Positions 16,514 to 25,707 of a DNA stretch of 64,000 nt are shown here, in pieces (the first letter of the stretch is position 1; every line of letters starts with the position of its first letter). The DNA lies in NCBI RefSeq assembly GCF_024979295.1, contig NZ_JANLCJ010000008.1:93403-157402 (forward strand). The letters are read 5' to 3'. The notes beneath the pieces are model-generated. The model did not search any database. It was not told the DNA's origin and was given only the letters and a program-made list of their open reading frames with translations. Origin of the DNA: Herbiconiux daphne. Lineage in GTDB: Bacteria; Actinomycetota; Actinomycetes; Actinomycetales; Microbacteriaceae. The position numbers were made by a program, and so were the translations under genes.

Positions 16514-19500
16514 GTGTTCAAGAAGATACTGGTTGCAAACCGTGGGGAGATCGCGATTCGGGCGTTCCGGGCCGCGTACGAGCTCGGTGCGAAGACCGTC
16601 GCGGTGTTCCCCTATGAAGACCGCAATTCGATGCACCGACTGAAGGCCGACGAGGCCTACCAGATCGGCGAGGTCGGGCATCCGGTGCGCGCCTACCTCG
16701 ACGTCTCCGAGATCATCCGCGTCGCGCTCGAAGCGGGGGCGGATGCGATCTACCCCGGCTACGGCTTCCTGTCGGAGAACCCCGAGCTGGCGAAGGCGGC
16801 GGCGGAGAACGGCATCACCTTCATCGGCCCGGGCGAGCACGTGCTCGAGATGGCCGGGAACAAGGTCACCGCGAAGCAGCACGCGATAGCCGCGGGAGTG
16901 CCGGTGCTGAAGTCGTCTCCAGCGACGACCGATCTCGACGTGCTGATCGCCGCGGCCGACGAGATCGGCTTCCCCGTGTTCGCGAAGGCCGTCGCGGGCG
17001 GTGGCGGTCGGGGGATGCGCCGGGTCGAGACCCGTGAGAAGCTGCGCGGCGCGCTCGAGGCCGCGATGCGGGAAGCTGACAGCGCCTTCGGCGACGCGAC
17101 GATGTTCCTCGAGCAGGCGGTGCTCAGGCCGCGTCACATCGAGGTGCAGATCTTGGCCGATTCGACGGGGGAGACCCTGCACCTGTTCGAGCGCGACTGC
17201 TCGGTGCAGCGCCGCAACCAGAAGGTCGTCGAGATCGCGCCGGCGCCGAACATCAGCGACGAGCTGCGTGAGGCGCTACATTCGGATGCGATCAAGTTCG
17301 CGAAGTCGATCGGCTACGTGAACGCGGGAACGGTCGAGTTCCTGGTCGACACCGTGGGGGAGCGGGCGGGCGAGCACGTGTTCATCGAGATGAACCCTCG
17401 CATCCAGGTCGAGCACACGGTCACCGAGGAGGTCACCGACGTCGACCTCGTGCAGTCGCAGATGCTCATCGCCTCCGGCAGCACCTTCGACGAGCTCGGA
17501 ATGCACCAGGACGACATCGTGCTGCACGGCGCCGCCCTGCAGTGCCGCATCACCACGGAGGACCCCACGGCCGGTTTCCGACCCGACACCGGCAAGATCG
17601 CCGCCTACCGCTCGCCCGGCGGCGCGGGCGTGCGCCTCGACGGCGGCACCGTCGACGTCGGCGCCCAGATCAGCCCCCACTTCGACTCCATGCTCGCCAA
17701 AATGACCTGCCGCGGCCGCGACTTCCCGGCCGCGGTGCGGCGGGCCCGGCGTGCGCTGGCGGAGTTCCGCATCCGGGGTGTGTCGACGAACATCCCGTTC
17801 CTGCAGGGCGTGCTCGACGACCCGTCGTTCGCCGCCGGCGACCTGAGCACGAGCTTCATCGAGGAGCGGCCGCAGCTGCTGGCTGGTCATCCGTCGAAAG
17901 ACCGGGGCACGAAGGTCCTGAACTGGCTGGCCGACGTCACGGTGAACCAGCAGAACGGGCCCCGCACGGTCACCGTGCATCCCGTCGACAAGCTCCCCGC
18001 CGTCGACCTCACCATCCCGGCCCCCGCCGGCAGCCGGCAGAAGCTGCTCGAGCTCGGTCCGATCGGGTTCGCTCAGGCGCTGCGGGCGCAGACCGCCCTC
18101 GCGGTGACCGAGACGACGATGCGGGATGCCCACCAGTCGCTCCTGGCGACCCGCGTGCGCACCCGCGACCTCGTCGCGGTCGCGCCCTACGTGGCTCGGC
18201 TCACCCCCGAGCTGTGGAGCGTCGAGGCGTGGGGCGGCGCGACCTACGACGTGGCGCTGCGCTTCCTGGGGGAGGACCCGTGGGAGCGCCTCGCCGTGCT
18301 GCGGGAGGCCCTGCCGAACGTGGCGATCCAGATGCTGCTCCGCGGCCGCAACACGGTCGGCTACACCCCGTACCCCACCGAGGTGACGGATGCGTTCGTG
18401 CGTGAGGCCGCCGCCACCGGCGTCGACGTCTTCCGCATCTTCGACGCCCTGAACGACGTGGCGCAGATGCGCCCCGCGATCGAGTCGGTGCTCGCCACCG
18501 GCAGCACGATCGCCGAGGTCGCCGTCTGCTACACCGGCGACCTCCTCGACCCGGCCGAAGACCTGTATACGCTCGGCTACTACCTGCGCCTGGCCGACGA
18601 GATCGTCGGGGCCGGCGCGCACGTGCTGGCGATCAAGGACATGGCGGGGCTGCTGCGCCCGGCCGCCGCCGCGAAGCTCGTGTCTGCCCTCCGGGAGCGG
18701 TTCGATCTACCGGTGCACGTGCACACGCACGACACCGCAGGCGGGCAGCTCGCGACGCTCCTCGCCGCCAGTGCAGCGGGCGCGGACGCGGTCGACGTGG
18801 CCAGCGCACCGATGGCCGGCACCACGAGTCAGCCGAGCGCATCCGCTCTGGTCGCCGCGCTCGCCCACACCGAGCGCGACACGGGCCTGTCGCTTGCGGC
18901 CGTGAGCGACCTCGAGCCGTACTGGGAGGCCGTGCGCCAGGTCTACCGCCCGTTCGAGTCGGGACTTGCCGGCCCCACCGGCCGTGTCTACAACCACGAG
19001 ATCCCGGGCGGGCAGCTGTCGAACCTGCGTCAGCAGGCGATCGCGCTGGGTCTCGCCGACGACTTCGAGCGGGTGGAGGACCTGTACGCCGCCGCGAACA
19101 AGATCCTGGGCCGCATCCCGAAGGTCACCCCGTCGTCGAAGGTGGTCGGCGACCTCGCCCTGCACCTCGCCGCGGTCAAGGCCGACCCGGCAGACTTCGA
19201 AGAGAACCCGGGCAACTACGACATCCCCGACTCCGTGGTCGGCTTCATGGCCGGCGAGCTGGGCGAGCTGCCCGGCGGCTGGCCCGAGCCGTTCCGCACC
19301 AAGGTGCTCGCGGGCCGCGACGTGAAGGTCGGGGTCACCCCGGTCGACGACGCCGACCTGGCCGCGATCGCTCCGGATGCGGCCGGCCCCGAACGGCGCG
19401 CGACCCTGAACCGGCTCCTGTTCCCGGCCCCGACCCGCACCTTCGAGCAGCTGCGCGAGCTGTTCGGCGACCTCTCCGTGGTCGACACCGTCGACTACCT

Positions 19501-19927
19501 GTACGGCCTCCAGCAGGGCACCGAGCACGTGGTCGAGATCGCCCGCGGCGTGCGCCTGTTCGTCGGCCTCGAGGCCATCGGCGAGGTCGACGAGAAGGGC
19601 GAACGCACCGTCATGACGACCTTGAACGGCCAGCTGCGCCCGGTGAACGTGCGCGACCGCTCGGTGAGGGTCGAGACCAAGACGGCCGAGAAGGCGGATG
19701 CGGCCCAGCCCGGGCAGGTGCCGGCTCCGTTCTCCGGCGTCGTCACCGTGAAGGTCGCGGTGGGCGACACCGTCGCCGCCGGGGCGCCCGTCGCGACCAT
19801 AGAGGCGATGAAGATGGAAGCGGCGATCACCACCCCGGTCGCCGGCACCGTTTCCCGTCTCGCCATCCCCACCACCCAGCAGGTCGAAGCCGGCGACCTG
19901 ATTGCCGTGGTGACCCCCACGCCCTGA
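16514..19927 (+). CDS. pyc: Pyruvate carboxylase
   Basis: Biotin enzyme making oxaloacetate from pyruvate and bicarbonate with ATP. It is full length at 1137 residues with all domains in order. The biotin carboxylase domain (ATP-grasp loop AGGGGRGMR, EMNPRIQVEHTVTE) runs to about 450. The carboxyltransferase domain begins near 530 (ETTMRDAHQSLLATR), with IKDMAG and the HVHTHD metal site around 705-735. The biotinyl domain has EAMKMEA with Lys1100. The GTG start follows AGGAGGA. Its GC content and codon bias look higher than those of its neighbours, as for a well-expressed core gene. It could replenish oxaloacetate during growth on acetyl-CoA-yielding substrates. Confidence 0.97.
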   Translation: MFKKILVANRGEIAIRAFRAAYELGAKTVAVFPYEDRNSMHRLKADEAYQIGEVGHPVRAYLDVSEIIRVALEAGADAIYPGYGFLSENPELAKAAAENGITFIGPGEHVLEMAGNKVTAKQHAIAAGVPVLKSSPATTDLDVLIAAADEIGFPVFAKAVAGGGGRGMRRVETREKLRGALEAAMREADSAFGDATMFLEQAVLRPRHIEVQILADSTGETLHLFERDCSVQRRNQKVVEIAPAPNISDELREALHSDAIKFAKSIGYVNAGTVEFLVDTVGERAGEHVFIEMNPRIQVEHTVTEEVTDVDLVQSQMLIASGSTFDELGMHQDDIVLHGAALQCRITTEDPTAGFRPDTGKIAAYRSPGGAGVRLDGGTVDVGAQISPHFDSMLAKMTCRGRDFPAAVRRARRALAEFRIRGVSTNIPFLQGVLDDPSFAAGDLSTSFIEERPQLLAGHPSKDRGTKVLNWLADVTVNQQNGPRTVTVHPVDKLPAVDLTIPAPAGSRQKLLELGPIGFAQALRAQTALAVTETTMRDAHQSLLATRVRTRDLVAVAPYVARLTPELWSVEAWGGATYDVALRFLGEDPWERLAVLREALPNVAIQMLLRGRNTVGYTPYPTEVTDAFVREAAATGVDVFRIFDALNDVAQMRPAIESVLATGSTIAEVAVCYTGDLLDPAEDLYTLGYYLRLADEIVGAGAHVLAIKDMAGLLRPAAAAKLVSALRERFDLPVHVHTHDTAGGQLATLLAASAAGADAVDVASAPMAGTTSQPSASALVAALAHTERDTGLSLAAVSDLEPYWEAVRQVYRPFESGLAGPTGRVYNHEIPGGQLSNLRQQAIALGLADDFERVEDLYAAANKILGRIPKVTPSSKVVGDLALHLAAVKADPADFEENPGNYDIPDSVVGFMAGELGELPGGWPEPFRTKVLAGRDVKVGVTPVDDADLAAIAPDAAGPERRATLNRLLFPAPTRTFEQLRELFGDLSVVDTVDYLYGLQQGTEHVVEIARGVRLFVGLEAIGEVDEKGERTVMTTLNGQLRPVNVRDRSVRVETKTAEKADAAQPGQVPAPFSGVVTVKVAVGDTVAAGAPVATIEAMKMEAAITTPVAGTVSRLAIPTTQQVEAGDLIAVVTPTP

Positions 19928-19976
19928 CGCCGTTGCACCATTTCCCACACTTTCACCACTCACTGAAGGAGTATTT

Positions 19977-20564
19977 ATGACAATCGCGACCACGCGCGCA
20001 GTGACATTCGCGGATCGGGTGCTCCGCACACGAAGCCTCGCCTCCGACACTCTCCTGGTCACCGCAGGTGCCGGTCTCGTGGGCTTGGCGGCCCAGATTG
20101 CGGTACCGCTTTGGCCGGTGCCGATCACGGGGCAGACGCTGGCGGTGTTGCTGGTCGGAAGCGCGCTCGGCTCGCTGAGGGGCTCGCTGGCCCTGCTGCT
20201 CTACGCCGCAGCTGGGGTGCTGGGGATACCCTGGTTCAGCGACGCCGCATCGGGTTGGCAGACCCTGGCTGGCCCGACTGGAGGGTACATCATCGGCTTC
20301 ATTGCGGCCGCAGGCTTGGCCGGGTGGTTTGCCGAGCGGGCGTGGGACCGGCGTGTGCTTCCCTCGCTCGCGGTATTTTCAGCGGGAACGGCGCTTCCCT
20401 TCGTCTTCGGATTGCCATGGCTGGCTTTGGTTTTGGGCCTCGACCTTGGACAGACCCTCGCGGCCGGGCTCTATCCGTTCATCGTCGGTGGTGTCATCAA
20501 GACAGCTTTGGCCGCGGTGCTAATGCCGCTCGCCTGGCGTAGCGCCGGTCGAGGCGCGTCTTGA
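19977..20564 (+). CDS. bioY: Biotin transporter substrate-binding subunit BioY
   Basis: S-component of the energy-coupling-factor biotin importer, a six-helix membrane protein of 195 residues. Family marks are WPVPITGQTLAVLLVGSALG near residue 45, the LLYAAAGVLGIPWFS block, GPTGGYIIGF, and the C-terminal GGVIKTALAA. The ATG follows GAAGGAG. It lies 49 bp after pyc, a biotin-dependent enzyme, and may be co-transcribed with it, so the pair would couple biotin uptake to carboxylase supply. No EcfA or EcfT gene is nearby. Such solitary BioY proteins either share a general ECF module or work alone. Confidence 0.93.
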   Translation: MTIATTRAVTFADRVLRTRSLASDTLLVTAGAGLVGLAAQIAVPLWPVPITGQTLAVLLVGSALGSLRGSLALLLYAAAGVLGIPWFSDAASGWQTLAGPTGGYIIGFIAAAGLAGWFAERAWDRRVLPSLAVFSAGTALPFVFGLPWLALVLGLDLGQTLAAGLYPFIVGGVIKTALAAVLMPLAWRSAGRGAS

Positions 20565-21324
20565 CCGCCGGATAGCTCAGTACTCCGGAGCACAATGCCT
20601 TGTTCGCGTGGCGGTCGACCATTTCATGCGGGTACTCGGCGCAAGTCTGGGCCCCCCGAGGTGGAACTAGCCCCTCCAAGCAGCCGGTCTTTATTTGAAC
20701 CAGAAAAGGCCCTTTGGGAACTAACTGTTGAGCCGCCGGTCGGGCTGAGGGCTACCGATGGAGCTATCCTCCTGGCAGTGCTTGGGGTAGCAGCGCACCG
20801 AATTTGGCAATCGGATGTAGAAGAGGTCGACGGCGCCGTGTGCCAATTCAGAGTGACGTCGGATGTCGATTCTTGCTCTCTATAGCTCGGTCCCACGTCG
20901 ACTGCCGAGCTCCGCATAAGACGGTGAAAGAAACGAGTGACAGAAGCTTCGCCTGCATCGGTAGCCACGCAGGCCGTCGCGCGGCAAGGCCTGCGCGACA
21001 CGCTAATGCAGCGCGAGTAGCTTGATCCGCCTGATCAAGGGCTGCACGTAGCGAGTCATGGTCTCAGCTGATGATTCTTGACGACGTCGGCCACTCACAG
21101 GCAGCCTTCCAGCCGCACACATTCGCGATACCGATAATGTACCTTATGTCAAGTCAACCACTGGTTATTCGCATCCACTGCGAATGATCGAGTCCCCCGC
21201 GACGCGTGCAGAATGGCCCGTCGACATGCCTGCACGCTTGCTGGTTCTCTTACTCCGCAGCAGATGGAACCACCATGTCGACTGCAGTGGAGAGTCAACG
21301 AACTGAGTCACTATGGTGGCAAAC
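20565..21324. other. Gene-free stretch between the metabolic and accessory regions
   Basis: About 760 bp with no convincing gene. Short frames exist on both strands (for example 20595-20885 plus and 20624-21001 minus), but they overlap, lack good start signals and match no family I know. A small inverted repeat (ATTCGCA / TGCGAAT, 5-bp spacer) sits at 21167-21185. Because clear metabolic genes end just before and accessory genes begin just after, a recombination junction could lie here. Confidence 0.4.
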
Positions 21325-21369
21325 GTAGGGGCGTTCGATCTCACTGACATTGAGATCGAACGCCCCTAC
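21325..21369. terminator. Perfect 19-bp inverted repeat, probable terminator
   Basis: Arms of 19 bp (starting GTAGGGGCGTTC) pair perfectly around a 7-base loop, CTGACAT. It begins 11 bp past the end of the minus-strand XRE/ImmA gene, where a transcription stop is expected. There is no T-run after it on either strand, so a strong hairpin terminator, an mRNA-stabilising hairpin or a protein site all remain possible. Confidence 0.6.
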
Positions 21370-21380
21370 TTGCCCCGGCG

Positions 21381-21581
21381 CTACTTGCCCTTCTCGGTCA
21401 CACTCGTGTTGGGGTGCCGTGCGGCAGCCGACCCGGTGATGAACTGACCAGAGATGGCTGAGCGGCTGTGTGTACCGGTCGACTTGTTGCTACCCGACGA
21501 TTCCGTGACGGTGGTCCTCGGGTGCCGGGCTGCGGCCGCGTTGGACAGGTAGCGCCCGGTGATTGCAGATCGATGGGCCAT
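21381..21581 (-). CDS. Possible internally started 66-residue protein with two RSAI(T/S)G repeats
   Basis: Inside the XRE/ImmA frame, ATG 21581 is preceded by GAAGGAG, a stronger start signal than many genes here have. Translation from it gives a 66-residue protein with two tandem copies of R-S-A-I-T/S-G...A-A-A-R-H-P...T-V/S-V-T-E. Proteins of this pattern occur, as far as I recall, as stand-alone small actinobacterial or phage/plasmid proteins of unknown role. This gene is in the same frame as the longer one, so it may be a fused domain, a nested gene or both. Confidence 0.45.
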   Translation of the reverse strand: MAHRSAITGRYLSNAAAARHPRTTVTESSGSNKSTGTHSRSAISGQFITGSAAARHPNTSVTEKGK

Positions 21582-22781
21582 GGTGGCTCCTTCCTCTTCA
21601 TGGGTACCCACGGTGTCCCCGTGAGTCGCCGCCAGGTTTTGGCGGTCGTCTAGAGGCCTCACCAGCGAAAGCTTTGGCTGAGGGTCGTCAATATCGGCAA
21701 GCCGGCGAACATGCCTAGGGGTCATCTGCAAGCTCGAGGCGACGTCCACGAGTGAGACGCCGACTCCTTCGAGCAGTTCGATAGCGTTCTTCAGAAGTTC
21801 CGGCCGTTCGCCCGGAAAGTCCCAGATAGGTTGCGATCGCCGAGGAGTACTACTAAGCGTGATGTACGCCCGGCGGGCGGTCGATTCAGAAATTAGCTCG
21901 AGCTCACGAGATCGGTAGAGCAATGAGTGGACGGAGACACCCCACCACAGGCTGAGTTCTTCGAGTCGATTGAAGTTAATCCTGGTCGGGAGGAGGTCTC
22001 GGATCACGTCTCGAGGAGTGAGGAACTCGGCAGCGAATTCGTCGGCCTGCCGCTCCATCTGACTATCAGTGCCCTGCCTTCCGTGATGCAACACGATGTG
22101 CCCCAATTCGTGTGCCGCGGAAAAGCGGTGGCGCAGGACGTCGTTCGCCTTGTCCGGCGTCAAGACGATCATGGGACGCGGAAGTGCGGTGGTCGAGAAT
22201 GCGTCAATTCGATTTTTGTCGTCTGGCTTGCCCTCTTCCTTCATTGAGAAAAAGACCGTGAGGATGCCGTGCTGCTCAAGTTGATAGACGAGATACGGAA
22301 CAGGCACGGTCCCGAGGTCCCAGTGGCGCCGCATCGCCCGTGCAGCTGTGATGGGATCGGGGACGTCGGTGCTCTCGGGCATCGCCCACTCCGGCAAATC
22401 CAAGACTGGAAATTCGACGCTCTCTTCGAGGTAGCGGCTCAGTTCCCAGGCTTGTTCCACGTAGGCGGTGGCTTGCTGTTGCTGCCCCACGGTCGTGGCT
22501 CGTAGACGCCGGAAGGACGCCTCGGCAATCTCGATCTGCGCCTTCGGTCGGCCGTGTGAAAAGAAGCCTGGAGGTACACGGAGAGCTTCAGCCAGGGCTG
22601 CGATCGTCTCCGCTCGAGGCCTGACCTCGCCACGCTCATACTGTCCGATCGCTGCTGCAGAGACCCCAACCCGCTGGTGCAGTTCAGTCTTCGTCATCTT
22701 GCACACCCGCCGCGCTTGAGTCAGCCGTGCAGGATCAAAAAGTCTGGCCACGTCCGCCAGAGAAGGGGAATCGGGTGTCAC
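21381..22781 (-). CDS. XRE-family HTH plus ImmA/IrrE metallopeptidase
   Basis: Regulator-protease fusion of 466 residues. An XRE helix-turn-helix lies near residues 20-70 (TKTELHQRVGVSAAAIGQYERGEV region). It is followed by a zincin domain with the HELGH metal site at 224-228 and a downstream glutamate-rich ERQADEFAAEFL stretch, as in ImmA, which cleaves repressors. Residues 300-400 may hold a second small helix-turn-helix region (VSLVDVASSLQMTPRHVRRLADI). The last 66 residues contain two copies of an RSAI(T/S)G...AAARHP motif and could also be made as a separate protein from an internal start at 21581. It overlaps the upstream partner gene by 4 bp (ATGA). Its target is unknown; stress or mobile-element control is likely. 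Confidence 0.85.
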   Translation of the reverse strand: MTPDSPSLADVARLFDPARLTQARRVCKMTKTELHQRVGVSAAAIGQYERGEVRPRAETIAALAEALRVPPGFFSHGRPKAQIEIAEASFRRLRATTVGQQQQATAYVEQAWELSRYLEESVEFPVLDLPEWAMPESTDVPDPITAARAMRRHWDLGTVPVPYLVYQLEQHGILTVFFSMKEEGKPDDKNRIDAFSTTALPRPMIVLTPDKANDVLRHRFSAAHELGHIVLHHGRQGTDSQMERQADEFAAEFLTPRDVIRDLLPTRINFNRLEELSLWWGVSVHSLLYRSRELELISESTARRAYITLSSTPRRSQPIWDFPGERPELLKNAIELLEGVGVSLVDVASSLQMTPRHVRRLADIDDPQPKLSLVRPLDDRQNLAATHGDTVGTHEEEGATMAHRSAITGRYLSNAAAARHPRTTVTESSGSNKSTGTHSRSAISGQFITGSAAARHPNTSVTEKGK

Positions 22782-23530
22782 TTCTGGCCCTCTCCGTCTT
22801 CTGGGCGGGGACGGAGAGCGGTCTTGGTCCGGGGCCGGCTGCCGTCGGCGAAACCTCCGACAGGCTTGGGCTTGGTGTCTTTCATCGGCCGGGTCACGGG
22901 CGCTTTGACGTAATCGAGCCGCTCAGGATCTGTGAACTCGAAGTACCGGCCACGGAGTCGTGCCGGCGCCCAGTACATTGACCCCACGGTGAAAGGAGTG
23001 CTGCTGTAGTAGGGCACGAAAAGGGTGATGTGCCGGCCTCCGGCTTCGATCATTCCCAGCACGTCGGAGAGGCGCGCGACGTCGTCATCGCCTTGGGGTT
23101 GCGCAGGCATCTCAAAAAGTCCGCCCGGTTCCACATACTTTGTGTTGCTTGCTTCGGCGAACATGTCGCGTCGTTGCTCCGGCAAATAGCTCAGGCGGAG
23201 CCGGCGGTGGTTCTTGGGCATCTTCTTACCAACCCGCTGCAGGAAGATCAGAGCGTCGCCGACGTATGTCAACGTTCGACGGGTGCCGGGGACGCGGCGT
23301 TCATCGTAGGAATCGAGACCTTTGATCAGGGAAAGCAGCTCTTTCTGTGCCCCTCGAGCCATTCCGACCCCGTAGACATCGTGCTCGCCGTCAGGGTCTG
23401 CGTATGCGGTGTGTGCTCGAGCCGAGCGCTCCTGGCTGGCCTGGATGGCCTGAGGGATGGCGGAGCGCAAAGTCGCCAGGTCGCCGACGGTGAATTCGGA
23501 TCTCCAGTCGAGTTCGACCTGATCGGACAT
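22778..23530 (-). CDS. Unknown protein coupled to the XRE/ImmA gene
   Basis: A 250-residue soluble protein I do not recognise. It has a charged N-terminal half with likely helices (about residues 15-75), a more beta-like middle (RHITLFVPYYSSTPFTVGSMYW) and a basic, Pro-rich tail. Its stop overlaps the start of the XRE/ImmA gene by 4 bp, so the two are made together. This is the layout of ImmA/IrrE two-gene modules, where one partner is the protease's substrate, activator or effector. The ATG at 23530 follows GGGAGTCC. Function is not assigned. Confidence 0.75.
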   Translation of the reverse strand: MSDQVELDWRSEFTVGDLATLRSAIPQAIQASQERSARAHTAYADPDGEHDVYGVGMARGAQKELLSLIKGLDSYDERRVPGTRRTLTYVGDALIFLQRVGKKMPKNHRRLRLSYLPEQRRDMFAEASNTKYVEPGGLFEMPAQPQGDDDVARLSDVLGMIEAGGRHITLFVPYYSSTPFTVGSMYWAPARLRGRYFEFTDPERLDYVKAPVTRPMKDTKPKPVGGFADGSRPRTKTALRPRPEDGEGQK

Positions 23531-23778
23531 AGTGGACTCCCGTCGCTGGTCTTATGGACAATAGCATGCGACTTTGGAAAAAAGCAGAATTCAGTCAATC
23601 AAGCTATGAGAACGAACAAGACTCGCGCGGTAGCGCTTCATTCTCGAACGCGATGCTGGGAACGTGCCTTTGTCGCGGGCAATGCGTATTGCTCGACGCG
23701 CCTGCGGCAAACTAGCTAGCCATCCTCTCGATGCCCAACCGGATCTCCGGGGTCTTGCGTGCGCCCACGCCAAGATGC

Positions 23779-24756
23779 TCACGGAGCAATGCCTCGGCTT
23801 CGCGAATCTCTCATTTCGTCCCGACGCGCAAAGCCTGCCGCACGCGCCTGTCGGTACTTTTCGGCGCGAGCGAGAACACGCGCCTCAACAACTTGTGCTC
23901 GGGCGACTTGCTGGGCCTGCTTCGCCTCGGCCGCCTCCTGCCGCACAACTTCTTCTTTGGCCCACTCTCGAAGGAACTTACTGTTTTCTTCTGTCAGAGG
24001 ATCTCTGATACCCCAGGAGGCGGCAAGAAGCGCCGCTTCGACGCGTTCTTGGACAAGCAGAATCAGTCGTCGCGTTGCAACAGGGCTGAGCTCAGCGACG
24101 AGTGGCAGGAAGTGCTCTTCCGAGAGGCCGGTTCCGGGGTCGTACTGAGCGTATAACCCAAACACGTAGGGGCGATCGGCGAAGCCGAGCGCTCTCTCCT
24201 CGGGAGTGGGCTCAGCTGCTCCAAGATGCGGATGCAGAGCTGCAGCGAGTTTCTCAGCCTCCTCCTTTCGGCGCGGTCGGCCGTAACCGTGCGCATATAG
24301 ATCTCGCAGTTGCGTGATCGGCTTCATTGCGCCATCCGCGATGTTCACGGGCCTGTTCAAGCAGGTCTTGTAGAAAAGCCCCGCCATTTTGCGCGACCAC
24401 GAATGGTCACCGTTGTATACGAACGGGTCCGCGTCGACGAACAGCATGCTCGGGATCGACGCGAAAATAATCTCCGAAAGCGCTACGGCGCGGCTGACCA
24501 GCATCAGTCCGGTGTGGGCAGAAATATCGAGTGGATTCGCACCGAACATCTTCTCGGCCTCCCAATAGACGTCTCCCATGTCGTGGTTCTCTGGGTCGAG
24601 GTCAACCTGGTCGACGACGGCGTCGAAGCTACGGTCGATCTCGCGGGTTACAACGTGAAGGTAGCCGTGGAGTGCCGCAAAGTCTTTTCGCGCCTCAAAG
24701 ATCGTGGGGCGAAGCCTCGAGACCCATGGGCCTGCGTCCGGGTCGTCCTGCTCCAT
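23779..24756 (-). CDS. HEPN-like domain protein (possible ribonuclease/abortive-infection factor)
   Basis: A 325-residue, mostly helical protein. The hallmark is LRDLYAHGYG, containing Arg-x4-His (RDLYAH), the catalytic pattern of HEPN-family RNases, at residues 151 and 156 from my start. A long Ala/Glu/Arg-rich helix, likely a coiled coil, fills about residues 260-310. I choose ATG 24756, six bases after GGAGGGG; ATG 24792 would add twelve residues without a good site. It lies 250 bp upstream of the ImmA pair on the same strand. HEPN proteins often act in toxin or phage-defence systems. That role is inferred, and the RX4H motif alone is short. Confidence 0.65.
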   Translation of the reverse strand: MEQDDPDAGPWVSRLRPTIFEARKDFAALHGYLHVVTREIDRSFDAVVDQVDLDPENHDMGDVYWEAEKMFGANPLDISAHTGLMLVSRAVALSEIIFASIPSMLFVDADPFVYNGDHSWSRKMAGLFYKTCLNRPVNIADGAMKPITQLRDLYAHGYGRPRRKEEAEKLAAALHPHLGAAEPTPEERALGFADRPYVFGLYAQYDPGTGLSEEHFLPLVAELSPVATRRLILLVQERVEAALLAASWGIRDPLTEENSKFLREWAKEEVVRQEAAEAKQAQQVARAQVVEARVLARAEKYRQARAAGFARRDEMRDSRSRGIAP

Positions 24757-25072
24757 TGCGCACCCCTCCACTAGATCACCTCCCCGCACCAAGAGCGACG
24801 ATCCGAGATTACCTCGCCTCCAACGCGGTTCGTCTTCTAGCTCGTCCGGAATGGTTCACCGCCGCCGTACCGAAGGTCCTCGGGCCTGCGCCGAGATTGC
24901 CGAGTAGTGGTCGCTTTTCGCCACTCATACGTGACCGTGGTCTATACGATCGATGATGACGCCCGAACGATCGGAATCCTGCGGGTCGACCATCGGGCCG
25001 ACGTCTACAGGTCAGCCTCAGTGGATGCGCTTTGATCGCAGACAACTCACCAAGAGCAACGGACGGAGCAGC

Positions 25073-25450
25073 ATGAGTGTCAACGAGGAAGACCGCCAGG
25101 TCGAGGTCGCCCGCGAGCTCTCCGAGAAGGCTCGCACGCTCGCCCACTCGACAAGGAACGTACCGTCGCCCTCTACCTCGTACACGCTGCTCGGAGAGCT
25201 GACGGCCACCATTGATGACCTCGAGCAGGTGACACGGCAACTCAGCGCCTGGCACTCCCGCGTCGTCGACGGAACCCACTACGCCGGCGAAGACGACCGC
25301 GGCGACGGGGCCACCGGAACAGTCACTGCAGCCGCCGAGCTCGAGCGCGCGGCCGCCGCACTCGACACCGCCTCCGCCGCACTACGCGCGGCGCACTCGG
25401 CAAACGGTGTCGTCCGCTGGTTCGACAAACAGCCCACCAGCACCGACTAA
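25073..25450 (+). CDS. Small helical hypothetical protein
   Basis: A 125-residue acidic protein with no family I can name. Predicted helices at about 5-25, 40-65 and 85-110 (AAAELERAAAALDTASAALRAAHS) suggest a helical bundle or coiled coil. Start at ATG 25073 after GGACGGAGCAGC; an upstream in-frame ATG at 24953 lacks a site. It is followed after 3 bp by another small gene (25454), so they form a unit. Confidence 0.65.
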   Translation: MSVNEEDRQVEVARELSEKARTLAHSTRNVPSPSTSYTLLGELTATIDDLEQVTRQLSAWHSRVVDGTHYAGEDDRGDGATGTVTAAAELERAAAALDTASAALRAAHSANGVVRWFDKQPTSTD

Positions 25451-25453
25451 CCA

Positions 25454-25675
25454 ATGATCTACCTCGCCCGAGGCATCGAGGACCACCACTACTGGGTGGT
25501 CCAGGAACTCGACGGCGCCCTCATTGAAACCTCGTGGCGCGTCGAGAGGGAGCCGGACGGCTACCGACTCAGCCACGCAGACGACAGCGCCATGACGTCC
25601 AGCGTCTTCGACCTCGGAGCATTCAACAGCCCGGAAGCGGCCGTTCGGGCGCTCCGAGAGCATCTCGAACGTTGA
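25454..25675 (+). CDS. Small hypothetical protein
   Basis: A 73-residue protein, MIYLARGIEDHHYWVVQ at its N-terminus, with likely beta strands and then a C-terminal helix. It starts 3 bp after the stop of the preceding gene and is probably translated with it. No known domain is recognised; the pattern of two short strands followed by a strand and helix could suit a small protein-binding fold. Confidence 0.6.
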   Translation: MIYLARGIEDHHYWVVQELDGALIETSWRVEREPDGYRLSHADDSAMTSSVFDLGAFNSPEAAVRALREHLER

Positions 25676-25707
25676 TCCGATCCCTATCGGCCTGACACAG
25701 TGGGCTC

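Noticed and set aside
17276..20128. Long minus-strand frames (17276-18622, 18707-20128) under pyruvate carboxylase
   Set aside because: Mirror frames of pyc and bioY with skewed composition and no domain.
20595..21001. Possible small genes on both strands after bioY
   Set aside because: They overlap each other, lack start signals and show no recognisable domain.
21167..21185. Attachment site for an integrated element
   Set aside because: Only a short inverted repeat is present; no matching direct repeat was found near 59-63 kb and no integrase is seen.
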